Shown here: positions 1 to 13,305 of the stretch, one piece after another | Numbering within the stretch: the first letter of the stretch is position 1 | How the letters are laid out: every line of letters begins with the position of its first letter | DNA from: Lanius collurio | Taxonomy: Eukaryota > Chordata > Aves > Passeriformes > Laniidae | DNA: 64,000 nt | Direction: 5' to 3' | NCBI GenBank assembly: GCA_020086605.1 | Contig: JACBWW010000018.1 | Coordinates: forward strand, 19,575,953 to 19,639,952 | The notes under the pieces: generated by a model | The model's input: only the letters and a program-made list of their open reading frames with translations | Told to the model about the DNA's origin: nothing | Database searches by the model: none | Made by a program: the position numbers and the translations under genes

Positions 1-2580
1 AAGATATAAGGCATTTGTGTGTTTGCATATTCACATGGGTACTCTTTTTCTTGGATGATAAAAACAATTCACTGCCTTTTTTAAGGTTAGTACTCAGAAC
101 CCAGCTCCCATGTACTTTTTATTCATCTGACTTGATTGTACTTTAGCTTTTTTATGGACTCTTTAAAATACATACTAATAAAAACTTATTGGCTTTTTAT
201 CATCAACTGTCTCAACATACAAATATTGCAGGCTGCAGGGATTTTCTGGTCACTGTGAGCATGACTCTAGATTAAGTAGCAATCAATGCATTTGTTATAG
301 TGTCTCTGGCAATTGATGTTTCTGAAAAGCTAACACGTTTTTAGTATCATCCAGGCAATTTGCAAACGTACTTCTGCCTTTAAGGGGGCTCTGTTTATTC
401 CAGTACAACACAGAATGAACTCAGGCTGGGTAAGCTGCTATGATTTACTAACTCCTTCCTTTGGCTGATGTTCCACAGCTGGTTGGGCAAAAACTCTATA
501 TTAGAAGCACATCAGGTACTTAGGACCTTAACTTGCTATAAATTTTTTGAAGTCAATAGGTAGGATTTAAAAATCAATGGAAGGATATGGCTCAAAAGTG
601 TTTTTTTTTCCAAAGCCATAATGGTACAAATATTATCACTGAGCACTCACTTATATGTAAGATCTGAACATTGAAATAAAAGCCTACAAAAGATCTGCAA
701 GTGAGAGATGACATTGAAATCAATGCATTTAAGTCCCTAAATAGCTCATCTGATTCATCTCACCAACAAGAACTTCTGATTGTCTCTAGAATAGACAGAC
801 ATTTACTACAGCACTGACTTTCTAGTGGAGTACTTTGAAGTCTGCTATTTTAAAAGTGGTTACAGAAGGGCATTACTGAGAAAACAAGATAAATATTTCA
901 GTTAGGAATTACAGGGATGAGAAATCATACACGAGGGATATTGCTCCCATCAGATTTCACTGACTTGGCTGAGTACACTTTGGTTGCATTAGAGATGGGT
1001 TTGGTGGAACATTCTAAGGATGAAGAAGCAGTTATTAAATTCACCTGGTAGAGTTAAAGAAGGTGCTAATCCCTATTTTTGGTCTCCTAATGGCACCTGA
1101 CCCTTTATCATTTAACACTATCAAATAACAGCACTCTAAAGAAAATATTCTAATTGAACTGTTAGAAAGTGGTCCCTGTTACAAATATAATTCAAGTGTA
1201 GCACGCACAGTACATCCCCAAGTCCCCAAAATAAACACACAATTCAACCACTTAAATCTTACAATAATGAAAGCTATGAAAACAAAGGGATGAACCAACC
1301 TCATAAACAATGTCACCCTCCACAACTCAAATTCTCCCTGCACTAAACAGAACTGGTGCCAGCATTAACAAAAGAATCATCATCAACTTTTGCTGATCAG
1401 ATGCCAAGGAAATCTAGGAGATAATAATGTCTGAGGCCATGCAGTCCCACTGCCTGGTGCTGAACCAATTCCCACTGCAGAGGCTGCTGTACAAATGCAC
1501 AGCTCTGCCTCTGGCCAGGCCCGGGGGGCTTTTGCCCACTATTCAATCATAACTTGTGCAGAAATGCAGCAACACCACAGCTGCAAGTACCCAGTCCTGG
1601 GCCATGGCTTGGAAAGGCTCCTTTGCCAAGGACTTTGGAAACAGAAACCCAGATCTGTAAACAACTCATTTCTTGCTATGTGAAGTTTAAAAAGTTTTTC
1701 ACCACATTGTGCACTCAGAAATTTTCCCGAAGGCAATTTTTAAACATTAATACAGACACTTTTCCCATTTTTATTGCAACCTGAAATGATCCTGTAATGT
1801 TTCCATGGCAAACAGGGTAACAATGCATTTAACAATTCCATCAAATAAATTATACTTAAATTCTAAGTATCTCTATAAAATTAATTATTTAAGATCTAAA
1901 CTTAGAATCATTTGAGACTGTAAAACCCAAAAATGGCTTAACAATTTCAACTGTTCATATTATTAAGACCTGCAGTTCTCAAATGTGTATAGCATCCCCT
2001 CAGAGGACACTGAACCTCCGGATCCTTTCACTCACAGATTACTTTGGCCAACAGGCAATGGTGTGATTAGAGCCTTCCACCAGTGGAAAACAGATTTGAG
2101 TTTTAGCCCTGCAATATGCTTCACCAGCTTGTGTCTCCACACTTGAATTCCTGGTTCTACGGCAGGGAATGGATTAATGTTTTCCTTGTGTTTTTTTGAC
2201 AACAATCCAGGTCCTATATTCCAGCTTGGAATAGTGGGTGGTGTGGAAAAGAGTGATGGAATCCCAAAAACTTTCCCAGGACTTGGAGGTCTTGTTTTTA
2301 TTTACAGCTCTCTGGAAATTTAGAGACCTTGAAGTGGGATGTTTTGGTAATGTTTGGTGAAAGTTTGTAAGGCCTGTAGCCTTGTAAGACTAGGCAATTC
2401 TTTTATTTAACATAAATATTAGAAACATTTTGTGCAAGCATAACTACTGATTCACACACTTCAAATAATCTGAAACCATCACAAAAATTTCCTCTCCAAG
2501 AAACATTAGAGAAAACAACTCTTTATTTTCATACAGAAATGTAATAATCAAAGTTTATCTGCATTCTCAGAACTGAGGTA
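1..2580. other. 3' flank of NAALADL2, no gene recognised
   Basis: AT-rich sequence downstream of the NAALADL2 3' end. No convincing exon, RNA gene or transposon was seen. A somewhat more GC-rich patch at about 1440-1640 carries overlapping short open frames on both strands, but none has a recognisable domain and none is bounded by a convincing splice pattern. Part of it may still be transcribed if NAALADL2 uses a more distal polyadenylation site. Confidence 0.6.
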
Positions 2581-3123
2581 TTTATTGTTCCACAGGAGTA
2601 AAGGTGTTCTGTGCATTTCCACTCCGGTGCTGGATACCCATGGAAACACCACATCCTTCAACTACTTACTCTGAATGGAGTAAGGAAGAAGAGGAGCTTG
2701 CTGAAGACCTTAAAAAACTTGAGCCAGATATTTCTGACAGAGGAAATGGAAATCTCCCCTGGGTACACATCTGGGGTGTCTCAGAACCAGGGCTTCAGCA
2801 CATCCCAGGACGTGCTTGGTACTTTGTGTGATTGACCTCTTAGCCATAAAAACATATTTTACATACAAAAATACAGCAGATGTCCTCCCAAAAATCATCT
2901 CTGAAGTGTTATTCCCTCTCTTTATGTTTTATACATTCAGGAACAGACATTTGAGATATACTGTGAACAGTGCAAAATACTGTTTTGCATTTCTTAAACC
3001 ACATGTTGCAGTACCTTTAAGGGCCAGCTGAAGAAAAGGTTTGATCCTCAGAGCAATTCTGGTCCAAGCTGAACTTTTGTTTAGCGAGTTGTAAACAAAT
3101 GTCTTAGAATGCAGAGAATCCTC
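2581..3123 (-). other. NAALADL2: Likely 3' UTR of NAALADL2
   Basis: Non-coding sequence directly after the NAALADL2 stop. Reading the minus strand downstream, the first canonical AATAAA hexamer I find is at 2586-2581 (TTTATT on the given strand). A second lies at 2527-2522. Cleavage would be expected 10-30 bases past one of them. Birds often use several distal sites, so the true end could be further left. The overlapping short frames on both strands have no recognisable content and are treated as chance. The extent is an inference; only the stop and hexamers are seen. Confidence 0.45.
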
Positions 3124-3322
3124 TCATTTCTTTCCAGCTAAGGTGGTCTCAAACACATCAAGTCCTGCTTTGAAATAAACCTGAGCTGAACTGATGCTGT
3201 TCAGAACCTCTGACAAGGCTGCTTGAAAGGTCTCATTTGACTGATGTAGTTTGCAGTGCTCCAGTGCCTCCAGCAGTACTGAAAACTGGCTGGTCCTGTC
3301 ATCCAGTCTGTAAAGAATATTT
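3124..3322 (-). CDS. NAALADL2: NAALADL2 last coding exon with stop (C-terminus)
   Basis: The final coding exon is 199 nt: one base completing an Arg codon, 65 codons, and TGA at 3126-3124. The minus-strand acceptor is CATTGTTCTCTTTCAG. The protein continues GLYR|NILYRLDDRTSQFSVLLEAL and ends SSAQVYFKAGLDVFETTLAGKK. This matches my recollection of the C-terminus of vertebrate NAALADL2, including the SEVLNSI-x-SAQVYFKAGLDVF block, which packs as the last helices of the dimerisation domain. One sequon (NET, within QSNETFQ) could carry an extracellular N-glycan. With the three upstream exons the window yields 195 residues, roughly the last quarter of a protein of about 795 residues in human. Established knowledge calls the family member catalytically inactive, but the metal-site region is outside this window, so that cannot be judged here. 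Confidence 0.97.
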
Positions 3323-5392
3323 CTGAAAGAGAACAATGGAGAGAATGGTAAAATTCTTAGTCAAAAACAATTCATCAGATGCCATCAAGAAACCCTGCAA
3401 GTATCAGCCCCAGCTTACAGATGATACATATTGTGCACAGTAAAGCTGTGACAGAGTGAGAGGCAAATGCATATTTATTATGCCTTTGTAAACTGAACCT
3501 ATTCATTGAAGTGCATGTACTTACATTGGAGTAGTCACTAAATCCATCAAAGAAATCTCACATTCCTTTTTGACCATTCAAGATTTTATGCAAAAGCATG
3601 AGCCTAGACCTATCACACCCCTCATGATGAAGGGTTTTGTGTCTCAGATGGATTCCATTTATTCCCCTCTAAAAAAAGTTTGGTTATTGCTCTGAACCCT
3701 CAGCACAGGTTTGGGTTTGTTTTTGTTTTTCCTATCTTCTCACATTATTTATTTCACACTTCAGAGGTGAAATTCCAGCTGCATTGAAGTCAATGGTAAA
3801 ACTCTCCTTGCCTTCAGCAGAGACTTTATTTCATCAATAATCCTTTGTGGGATCAGAACAAGAGTAACCTATCTTTAATGTCCCATACTCAAGGAAGGAA
3901 ACAAACAGCACACACAGCTAAACCCTTGTGAAACAAAATCTGTGTTTCCAGTAATATCTGCAAAAATGTTTAATGGTTTGTAGAAAAACAGATGCAAGAG
4001 TACTGTGTGACCCCTTGGAAATATTATTTGTATGAGGTGTGGAAGGCTCAGGATTCAAAGCTAGTCAGTGATTTTAATGAGACTCTTTGAAGCAGCCTAT
4101 AAATGTTATCCAAAACCAGGTGTAATCATTATACTAATTAGAAGAGGACATAAATATCATAAATCTCCACCCAGGAGCTCTTTTGGCTGTAAACATAAGT
4201 GAGTGAAATTTGAAACAGGAAAGCTAGAGTGATTTGGTGCAGGACCTTATCCTTAAATACAGGACAGGAGTTCAGGGCAGGGCAGAAGCTGTTTCATGGA
4301 GAACCCAGCAAGAAACAGGACAACTCACACACTTTGTTAGTAACCTAATGGCACCACAGAACATGCCAAATGGCAACTCCAAATTAGTAATAAAACTGCC
4401 AAGTTAGAGTACACGAGACAGAGGAACACCAAAGTGTATCTTATCATTCTATGAATCACCAAACTGCCAGTCTGCCTGGGGGAAAGGTAATAAAGTAGCC
4501 CAATAAATGACACCACAGAACATCTACAATCTTCTGCCACATATTTCAGTTTTAAAAAATGAGAGGCTATGCTTTTCAAAGATATGAAATAACTCCTATC
4601 CCCATAGGGAAATTTTTCAGTGTATGTTTCTGCCCCCCAATATTGAGTATACATCCAAACCCAGCAAGTGTGCAGAATGAATGGTAAGGTTTTCATCCCC
4701 TGACAGCAATGCATCCAGACAGTTCAGGGGGTCTGCAATGCAATACACCAGAGTTCTANCTGCAAACTGTTGTACCAATGCATTTTCCAAGAAGTGATAC
4801 ACTTAAAATCATGTACACTCAGAGATGAGTGTCTGCCTGAAAGGGATGTATTTGCACCTTATCAGCAGTTGATAAGCTGCAGGTAATCTAGATATCAAAC
4901 CAAAATCAAATCAAACTAACTGGAAGGCATTTCAAAGGCATTCTTATGTGACAGTGGTAAACCAAGTAAACTCACTCCCTGCCAGATACAAATTTATCTT
5001 GCATAATAAAAGACAGGACACCTCTAATTGAGTCAATTATGGCAAATGCAGGCTATGGTAAATTGGCATGAAGAGAATCCTATTGGGACACGGGACTACA
5101 AGGAGGTAATTATTCCAGGTTTGAGTACATTTCTGAGAGGTCAGTTTTAAATAGGTCTTCTTAAAAAGATTAATCCTGATTTTGGCAGCTCTTTCAAGTG
5201 TCTCAATGCTTGGCTTGGCTTGACTGCCTGCCAAATAAACAAAGGGAAAAGAGAAGCCAAATTGGAAGAATAGTGGGTTACAAGATCCATTATCTTTTAT
5301 TTCCCTACAGTTCTCTTTGATTACAGTACTTTTTAAAGATGAGGGATGCACTGTCCTGAAATACACCAATCTCTTACTGAAGGATCACTAAA

Positions 5393-5411
5393 ACCTAACC
5401 TAACCCTAACT
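5393..5411. repeat. Very short telomere-like run
   Basis: AACCTAACCTAACCCTAAC contains one exact CCCTAA and close variants. It is only about three units, so chance is possible; longer interstitial telomere tracts are known in birds. Confidence 0.5.
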
Positions 5412-7559
5412 TCAGCCTAAGCTTCAGCTTGATGCACCTTAACAGATTTAATCTTCATGAGGGTTTGGAGTGCACCAATACCAGATTCCAGAGGACAGGT
5501 ATGAGAATTCAGAATCCTAAAGACAAAGCAAAAGGTCTATTAAAGAATTTAAGCCAAGAAAGGTTGCTTGAGGACTTTTTTTATGACCAAAACTCAACAC
5601 ATACAAAAAACAATCACTTTCATTTCTGTTCTGAAATATGTAAGGAAACAATTCTTTTGATAGTGAAATAATTTCTGCCAACAGAAAAGACTGACAAAAA
5701 GTAAAGCTTACAATGCTAAGCTTGATTTTCTGATAATAGGACTTTGTTCTGCAATGGCTGAGAAAAAAATTAAATACTGAATCTAAGATAACCTGTAGCC
5801 AAACTTTTTCACTTTCGTTAAATAAACAGTGATTACTTCATTTTCTAATTTTTGTGGCTTTTGATAGCAAACAGTGTCTGGTAAATGTATAATAACCATG
5901 AACAAATGGGAGCTGGCAACTTGAGGCAAGCAGCAGATCATAAGAGGCCTGATGTTCTGGAACAGCCTCAAATAAGAATAATGGAGCTAAGAAGCCTGAC
6001 TAGCTTAAAGACTGAGTTTGAGTAAATAAGGCTGCAATAAAATATCTGCTGGGCAGTGCTGAACATCAACATTACCATACACTCACAGTTTTTCTCCTGG
6101 TGAAAATTTGCTGACTTTAGGAGCTGATTTTTTTCTTGCTTTGGAGTAAACAAGATCAGTAGGTAAGGAGAATCCAATCTACAGCTTCTACAGAATGATT
6201 ACACAGAAGGGGGAACAAAAAAAAAATGAAAAACAGTATGCATTTGTTCTTCAGAAGATGCAAATCACTAATTATCACTGCTAAAGAGCAGTCCTCTAAT
6301 TAAGCATTATTTTCTCTAGGATTTTAGAGAAATTAATTAATCAGCTTTACGTAGAAATTCCTGAAGAAGCCACAGAACCCACTATCAGAGTCTCTGCCAC
6401 AGAGCCTCCAAACCCTCTATGCAGCTGATGAGAGAATGATGTACACCACATGGAAGTGTAAAACTCCCCTCAAAATCCACCAATACATTTTCTGTGGTTC
6501 TTTTCTGTAGTTCCTTAGAACAAAGACATATCTGTACTTAAAAGAGTGACTGTGCATCAAACAAAATTAATACAACTATTTTAAAATGTTACTTCCTGGC
6601 AGCAATGGGTATGAAATACTCTTTGTTAAATTTCAAATAATGTAGCTGTTAGTAACAAATGTAAGCATGTTGTTCTCTGAATGATTTATGCTACACTTGC
6701 TTTTCAAGTGAAAGAAACATATGCTTGTGTGAATAATTTGGAGGAAACTATCTGTCTTTTAAGGATGTCTCAGTCTGAAACACTCAAATTCAAAGCAGAT
6801 GTGCTACTATTTTGAAGAACTTGAGGGAAGTGAATTAATAAAATGATTTCCAAGTGGCTCACAGCTGATGCTCTGATGGCTTCATAGAGCTTTTTATTTA
6901 GAAATGATGTAAAACATCCTCTTCCTAAGGAGGAATCCCATTTCTAAACAAAGCAGCACGCAGTGGCCAGGGCTTAATGCAGGAAACTGCCTTGACCTTC
7001 ATCTCCAGTTCTGATCCTGAGTTTATCACCCTAAATAACTCCGTGCCATGTGACAATTACCATAGGTCATTATCATAAGAGTTAACGAGGGATAAAAGAT
7101 TATGTCATAATACAGAACCCATCTTTAAAGAAATGCCTGAAGTTGCATCATTATTACCTTCAATGGCAGGTACACACAAAGAATTAATACCTTTTTTAAG
7201 TCCCACATAGAGTAATTTTCCTGTTAATGATCTCATCAACACATTTCTAAGCTCTATTGCCCGGGTAATATGTTAGTGGGGGAATATTGTATATTAACTA
7301 CTTTCCCAATGAATTCCATTTATTTTTTACCATGTTCAAGAAGTGTTCTTGGCTAATATTTCAAACATACATGAGTGTTTTTTATCTGTCACGATCAAAA
7401 AATGTGGAATCATATATTTCTTGGATCTAAAAAAATATTACCAGTCCTACTGTTCATAATAAAGATAAAATAATGTATAAAATAATAAATTTCTGTCATG
7501 TTTAAGAAATTATTTGGAATCTAATCCTTTCTAGTACTTTGTACAGCTTCCTGAGATCA

Positions 7560-7618
7560 CAGTAGGTTTGTTGTTGGGGTTTTTTTGGTTTTTTTTTGTT
7601 TTTTTGGTTTTTTTTCTG
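7560..7618. repeat. G/T-rich low-complexity tract
   Basis: Runs of T of 4-9 bases broken by G runs (GTTTGTTGTTGGGGTTTTTT and similar). This is low-complexity slippage-prone sequence on the given strand; the complement is A/C-rich. Confidence 0.85.
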
Positions 7619-10600
7619 GAATGAAATATTCTTGCCCTCTTTAGCACCATAAGTGCAGACCCAAGCAAGATCTGCCAGCAAGAGACACAGAGTGGAGCTG
7701 CATCCTAACCACAAGACTTGCTGGAGGTTGGCATGAGAACTCTGCACTGAGCTCACAGAACAGCTGTGAAAGAGCTTTTACAGACAGCAGAACAACTGCT
7801 GTGAGATGGGCTAAAACATCCAATAAGGACACATATTAAAACAAATGTCACTTTACAAAAAAAACCAATTTTTTTTTGCACGGCCAATATCATGCACATT
7901 CATGGGAAGCATAAGGAATTTTATTTCCTGGACAAAGTGTTGTCTTCAGGACAACTAATGCTGGGTTAAATTACAATATAATAATATTTACTGGATCATG
8001 AACATAATGGGTCTGATGTATTGTGCAGAGAGAACTCTGCAAGTATACAAATCAACCTAATTAAAAAGATGGAAGAAAATTCCTGAGTAGTGCATGGAGG
8101 AAAAATAAATTAATGTATGTAAAACCGTGTTTCCTTTCATATAAGGGAAGTGAGAAATCTGTTTTCATGCCATGACATAATCCCTGATTACAGTGGTTTT
8201 CTGCTTTTGCAGGTGTAATGAAAAGATTTTCATGTTCCCTGTTTAAATAAGCTTTAAAGTCTGCCATAATTACAGCTCTGCAGATGGCTAATTCAGTAGT
8301 ATTTATGCAGCAAATGCTCTTTAAATAGTAAAAATTTACAAGACAACAAATACAGTCATTAATTCGTGGCCATTACATGTATCAGCGATTCCAAAGGAAA
8401 AAACATCTCAATTGCCACTCAGACTGATCAGGTGTTTTGAGTAAGAGTTTCACTCACTTTACTGCATCTCCTCAGTATTAAAAAAGGGCATAATTCAGCA
8501 TCATTATCAGTCATGAGAAAAATAATAACCACAGCAGGAATTTGTAAGAACATTATCAACCTAGTAAATGCTACTGGTGTGTGCAAGGATAAATGTGCTG
8601 CTCCATACTTGCAATCACATAAACCCCAATAACACTGCTCAAACACTGTAAAGTTCAAAGGAATAAGAAGAAAATGGGAAGGCATTTCGGGTGTAAAAAA
8701 TACATTTGGACAAAGGCCTATCAGAGAGAAGGGAGCTGAACAACAACTACAGAACTGAGAAACACCAGAGAAGGATTAGAAAGGGAAACAAGTAATGCTA
8801 CTGTTCATAACTCCATTTATAAGCTGTGAAAAAAATAATAAAAGAAAAGGAGCTGCAAATTTTGAAAGATGTCAAATATGGGGGTCAAAAGTCAGGCAGG
8901 AAATCATTGCTCTGTTGGAAGACAAAAATTCATTTACTTGGATGGAACGGGAAAATCTTAGGTGCATGATTCTACAACCAGCACACAATTCTTTCCTTCT
9001 CCCCCAACATAATTCCAGCATTGTATTTACAAATTGCACATGGCAGATAATAGAGACAGAACATTATCTACTGCTGCCAGTGAAACATGAATTATTTCAG
9101 AATTTCCCACACTAAGGATCATCGACATTGGATCAAATCACTCTCTGCTCCACATAATACAATGCAGAAAAATAAAAATACTCCATGCATTCAGCTCAGG
9201 TCAGTCAAAAAACATCTCAAGTATTACTGAAAAGTAGACAGGAACGTTTTCTACTTGAAGTCATAAATGATTAATTCAAAATGGAAAAGCAAATCTCCAG
9301 AGTTTATACAGTGAGACAGAACTCTTTCTTTGGTAGAAACTCTGGGCTAGGGTTTTGTTTTATTTTGCAGGTGACATTGCACTCCATGTTTACCCACGTT
9401 ACTGTTTAAGATTAGCAGGATATTTGCATCTTTAATGCTTGTCCCCTGTAAATCCAATGAGCAGCTTGTTTACTCATGGAGATAAATAAGGTCTTTAATT
9501 TTCCTACTAAACATATCTCCAGAAACTAGACTCTTAGGGCATGTGTATTTTGAAACCTGAGAATCTGCTGCAGTTTACCAGCAAAGCAGAAATAAATCCT
9601 GTAGAATCTACACACGTCAGAAATGTACATAACAAATCTCAATCTGAAAGGAAAGTATTTGTTCTGGTGAACAACACACGAGTTGTTGGCCAACTTGAGT
9701 GGCACGAGTTCAGGAGCAATGCAAATTGCCTTTTTTGAATGGAAATAAAAACATCTTTTGATTGTTCTGTCATTTCATCATGGCAAATTCAGGGTGCACA
9801 ATCAGTCTTTGCTTTCTGCCAGTGTTTTTTTCAGTGCATTGAAAAGTACCCATTTGTTGAAATCTTTTAGCCCAATGAAGTGTTAATGTCACACCTGGGT
9901 ATCTGTGATGAAAAGCAGCAAAAGGAAGTTTAACTGGTACAAATGAGCAATAAAAACTGCTGGAGGCCTTTGATGAAAACCCATATTGCTTTCAAAATCC
10001 TTACTTTTCACCTAATTATTACCCAATTCACTCAATTACATCGATTAGGCAAAGCACAATCACCCTTGTAACAATTCCATAAATAGTGGTGGCAGGTGCA
10101 TACACCCTTAATGGACAGGAGAAACTTGGCATCCTCATAGAGAGGAAAATAAAATTCTTAAAAGAAAGGTTTTACACAAGTTGACTTTGATTGTTTTTAT
10201 AAAACCTTTAAAAGAACTGTCACTCAGGACGTAATTGATCCTTAGGCAATGGTCCATTAAGAATAAAACCCACCTAAACTGGAGCAGAAATGACAGCCTG
10301 AGCCCTTGTAGGCCTCTTTTCAGCTTTAAAGACTAAAGACACAAACTGTGATTTTAGTGACTTTTAGGTTTGGAAATTTTGGGGGAGTACCCCAGGGTAT
10401 TCTAGGAAATCCTTCATACTTACTACTGGATCCATCTTGTATCAACAGCATCCATCAAATCTACAAACCAGACCTGGACCTGAAGAAATGTGACCCTTCC
10501 AGTAAGACTGGAGATGTCACTGCACCGAGTGTGCCAAGCCTGACACTCCATGAAGTTTGCCTCATTATCTCATTTCTTTGCAGTATTCTTGCACACTGAA

Positions 10601-10917
10601 AAGCTCTGCCTTCCAACACAGAGGGAGGATCTCAGTGTGAGCAGCTGAGGAGAGCACACACAGACCTGACAGACACATCAGGCTGACAGGTTGTCAGGAG
10701 CTGTGGGGATCAGCAAGTGTAAGAAATACAACAAAATATCCAAGGAAAGGGGAGAACCCTCTCACTGAGCCTAAACAACCACGAGGTTTGAACTCAGTAT
10801 TTATGAACACCAGGAAGATCCAGGCTGTCTTGCTATCCCTGATATTGGTGGTGTCAGTGTTTTGGTTGGTATTTCTGTAGAGGGAAAAGCATGCAAAAGC
10901 ATCACAGCAGACATGAT

Positions 10918-10935
10918 CAGTATTTATGGAATCTT
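10918..10935. repeat. 18-bp direct repeat, copy 1 of 2
   Basis: CAGTATTTATGGAATCTT is found here and again at 12240-12257 in the same orientation. The flanks are otherwise unlike each other. It may be chance in AT-rich DNA or a remnant of an unrecognised old repeat. Confidence 0.6.
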
Positions 10936-12239
10936 CTTATGGCTCTGCTGAGGCTGACCATCTCATGGAGAGGAAAATATGCCTGAAATCTTCTTTTTTC
11001 CCCCCGTACAGTGTCTAAAGTAACAAAGCCTCTGCTCTTACATTAACCTTGTACATGCCACTGCTGTGTAACCTATGAATATTACCTCCAGAAGCAAAAT
11101 GTGATCATCAGAAAACACACAGAAATGTTCCACAAAAGTATATACTGTAAGAGTGGAAAGCAAAAAAATGGCTAAAAGTAAGAAACAAACTGATTTCTAC
11201 TGATTATTCCATTAAAATAATGACAAATTTTAAATCAAAAAAATTATCAATATTATGATTATGTTATAAGAAACAAAGAGAGATAAATGAAAACAATGAA
11301 AACAGCAATCCTATTTTATTCCTACACATTATTCTGAAAATAGAAAATCTACCCAGGGTTACCACTGAGAATCAAAGAAATTCTTCAGGTACAGTAAAAA
11401 TCAGCAATTTTCTCCTAACCCCAAATCAAGTCCCAGGGTAACTTTTGCAAAGCAGGACATTCCTCAACCTATTATTTTTCATTCTGCCTAAATTTCTGGA
11501 TAAGCCTAAAATACCCTGATGAAAGCTGTACTTGTGTATTTCCAGCTCAGTTGGAAATAGAGATCATGGGGAACATGTGCTGCTATCAAATCTGCAGTTC
11601 AGTGTCAGGAAGTTCAGTTAAGAGGGATGAGCATCTAAACTACAGCATTTACTGACACTATTGAACAACCTGCCAATGTCAGCCACAATTACTTAAATTT
11701 AATCAAATATCCTAATCCAGTTATTAAAAAAAATAGTAATTTGAGTTCTTTTAATAAGTTTGATTAATATTACTTCTCATTATAGATGCATAATGCATCA
11801 ATTATGCCCAAATATTGCCCTAGGATATTGACTGGAAAGAGGCATTTATTTTTTTACAGTACACATATACAGTAAGAGACTATAGCTATGGGAATGTGTG
11901 TGCAAACCACAGGGAAAAAATGATATATAAAAGATATATCAGTTTCCCTGTAGTGGAGAAGCACAAGCAGACTGCAACCCTCCTGCAATAAAGAAAAAAA
12001 TCCACCTTTCTTTTTAATTCAAGTTCTAGGACAGGAAACACAGTACAGATCCAGAGAGCTGTGAATTAGGGCAAACACAAGGCTAAAAATGATGCCTAAA
12101 ACTTCAGCAAATTTGTCAAGTGCTTTGATTGAGGTTGAGAATATGAGTCCAAATGGGTATACAGGAAGCAATCATTTTTTCATGAAGAATACGTCCTTTA
12201 CCGTGCACACAAATTCTTCCTTCAGAAGGCTGTAAATTA

Positions 12240-12257
12240 CAGTATTTATGGAATCTT
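12240..12257. repeat. 18-bp direct repeat, copy 2 of 2
   Basis: The second occurrence of CAGTATTTATGGAATCTT, 1322 bp to the right of the first. Confidence 0.6.
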
Positions 12258-13284
12258 AATGATCTAAACACAGTTGGAGCCTGAAGGTCAAGGCTGCAAA
12301 CTGCATCCTAAATTTCTGTTTACAGATGAAGCACAGTATTTATTGCTGTACTGCTTGTGCTGCCATAGTTAAAGGGCTGCCAGCATTTCCATTATAAACC
12401 ACTATTTCAGGGCTTTATAACTTGCCTATCAATCTTCTGACTGGGATGAAACATGGCATACAAGGTCCTGGCTGTGAGACGGGGTTTTTTGTTAGTTTTC
12501 TTTACCAAATGACAAAAAGAATAAGCCTAAAGTTTTACAAGGAAAAAAAAAAAAAACGAAAAATAAAACAGTGTATCATTTTTTTCAAGTATTTTCAGTG
12601 TTCTTGGGAAACAATTATAGCTTCAGAATACAAAACATAACTTCATCAACTAATAGAAGGACTTTCAGTCCCTAAAAAATGAAAAATAATCTAAACAAGA
12701 CTTATGATTAGATGCTTTTTATTTTTTAATTAAGCAAACGTACTTCAGATTTTAAATGGCAGCAAAGGACATCAGAAATCTAACAGTGTCCTTGATTCTG
12801 TTTCTCTGTGTAGATTTACCATTAAAGGTAACAGTTACACACCTTGGCACAGTACAAAGGGTGTATTCTTTTAAAATGGCATCTAAATGATGATGCACAA
12901 GGTGTCCTTTACTGTTGTATACTCCAGATGATGTCAGGTAAAATCATTCAGAATAAAGTCAAAGCCAATGTTTTCCCTCAGAATTAGAAATCTTGTACTG
13001 TTGAATCTTGTATCAAATTTAATTGAATTGGAGGGCAACAAGTACATTTTCACTTCCAGAGTGTCTACTTTGCCAATGTGAAAGTACTTTTGCTCTGTAC
13101 CAAAGTATTGCAGAGAGCAGGTGAAAAATTTGTTACATTATGTCTGTGTATCTAGCAATTACATTTTGGTAAATAACAATAATTCAAGCACTGCAAGAAT
13201 TCAAATATTAGAAGATGTGAAAACCCCTCTTATTGGAATCCTAAGTTTTGACATAATTTATTTTTACAAATAAAGAGCTGGGCC

Positions 13285-13305
13285 ACATTCAACGACGTTG
13301 AATGT
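13285..13305. repeat. Perfect odd palindrome, 10-bp arms
   Basis: ACATTCAACG, a single central A, then CGTTGAATGT. The arms are exact reverse complements and carry two CpGs. A second smaller inverted repeat, TGTTGC-AAT-GCAACA (13309-13323), follows after three bases. Confidence 0.95.

Noticed and set aside
4337..4714. 125-codon minus-strand frame in the last intron
   Set aside because: No recognised domain; overlaps another frame containing the N at 4759, and no splice-site pair supports it as an alternative exon.
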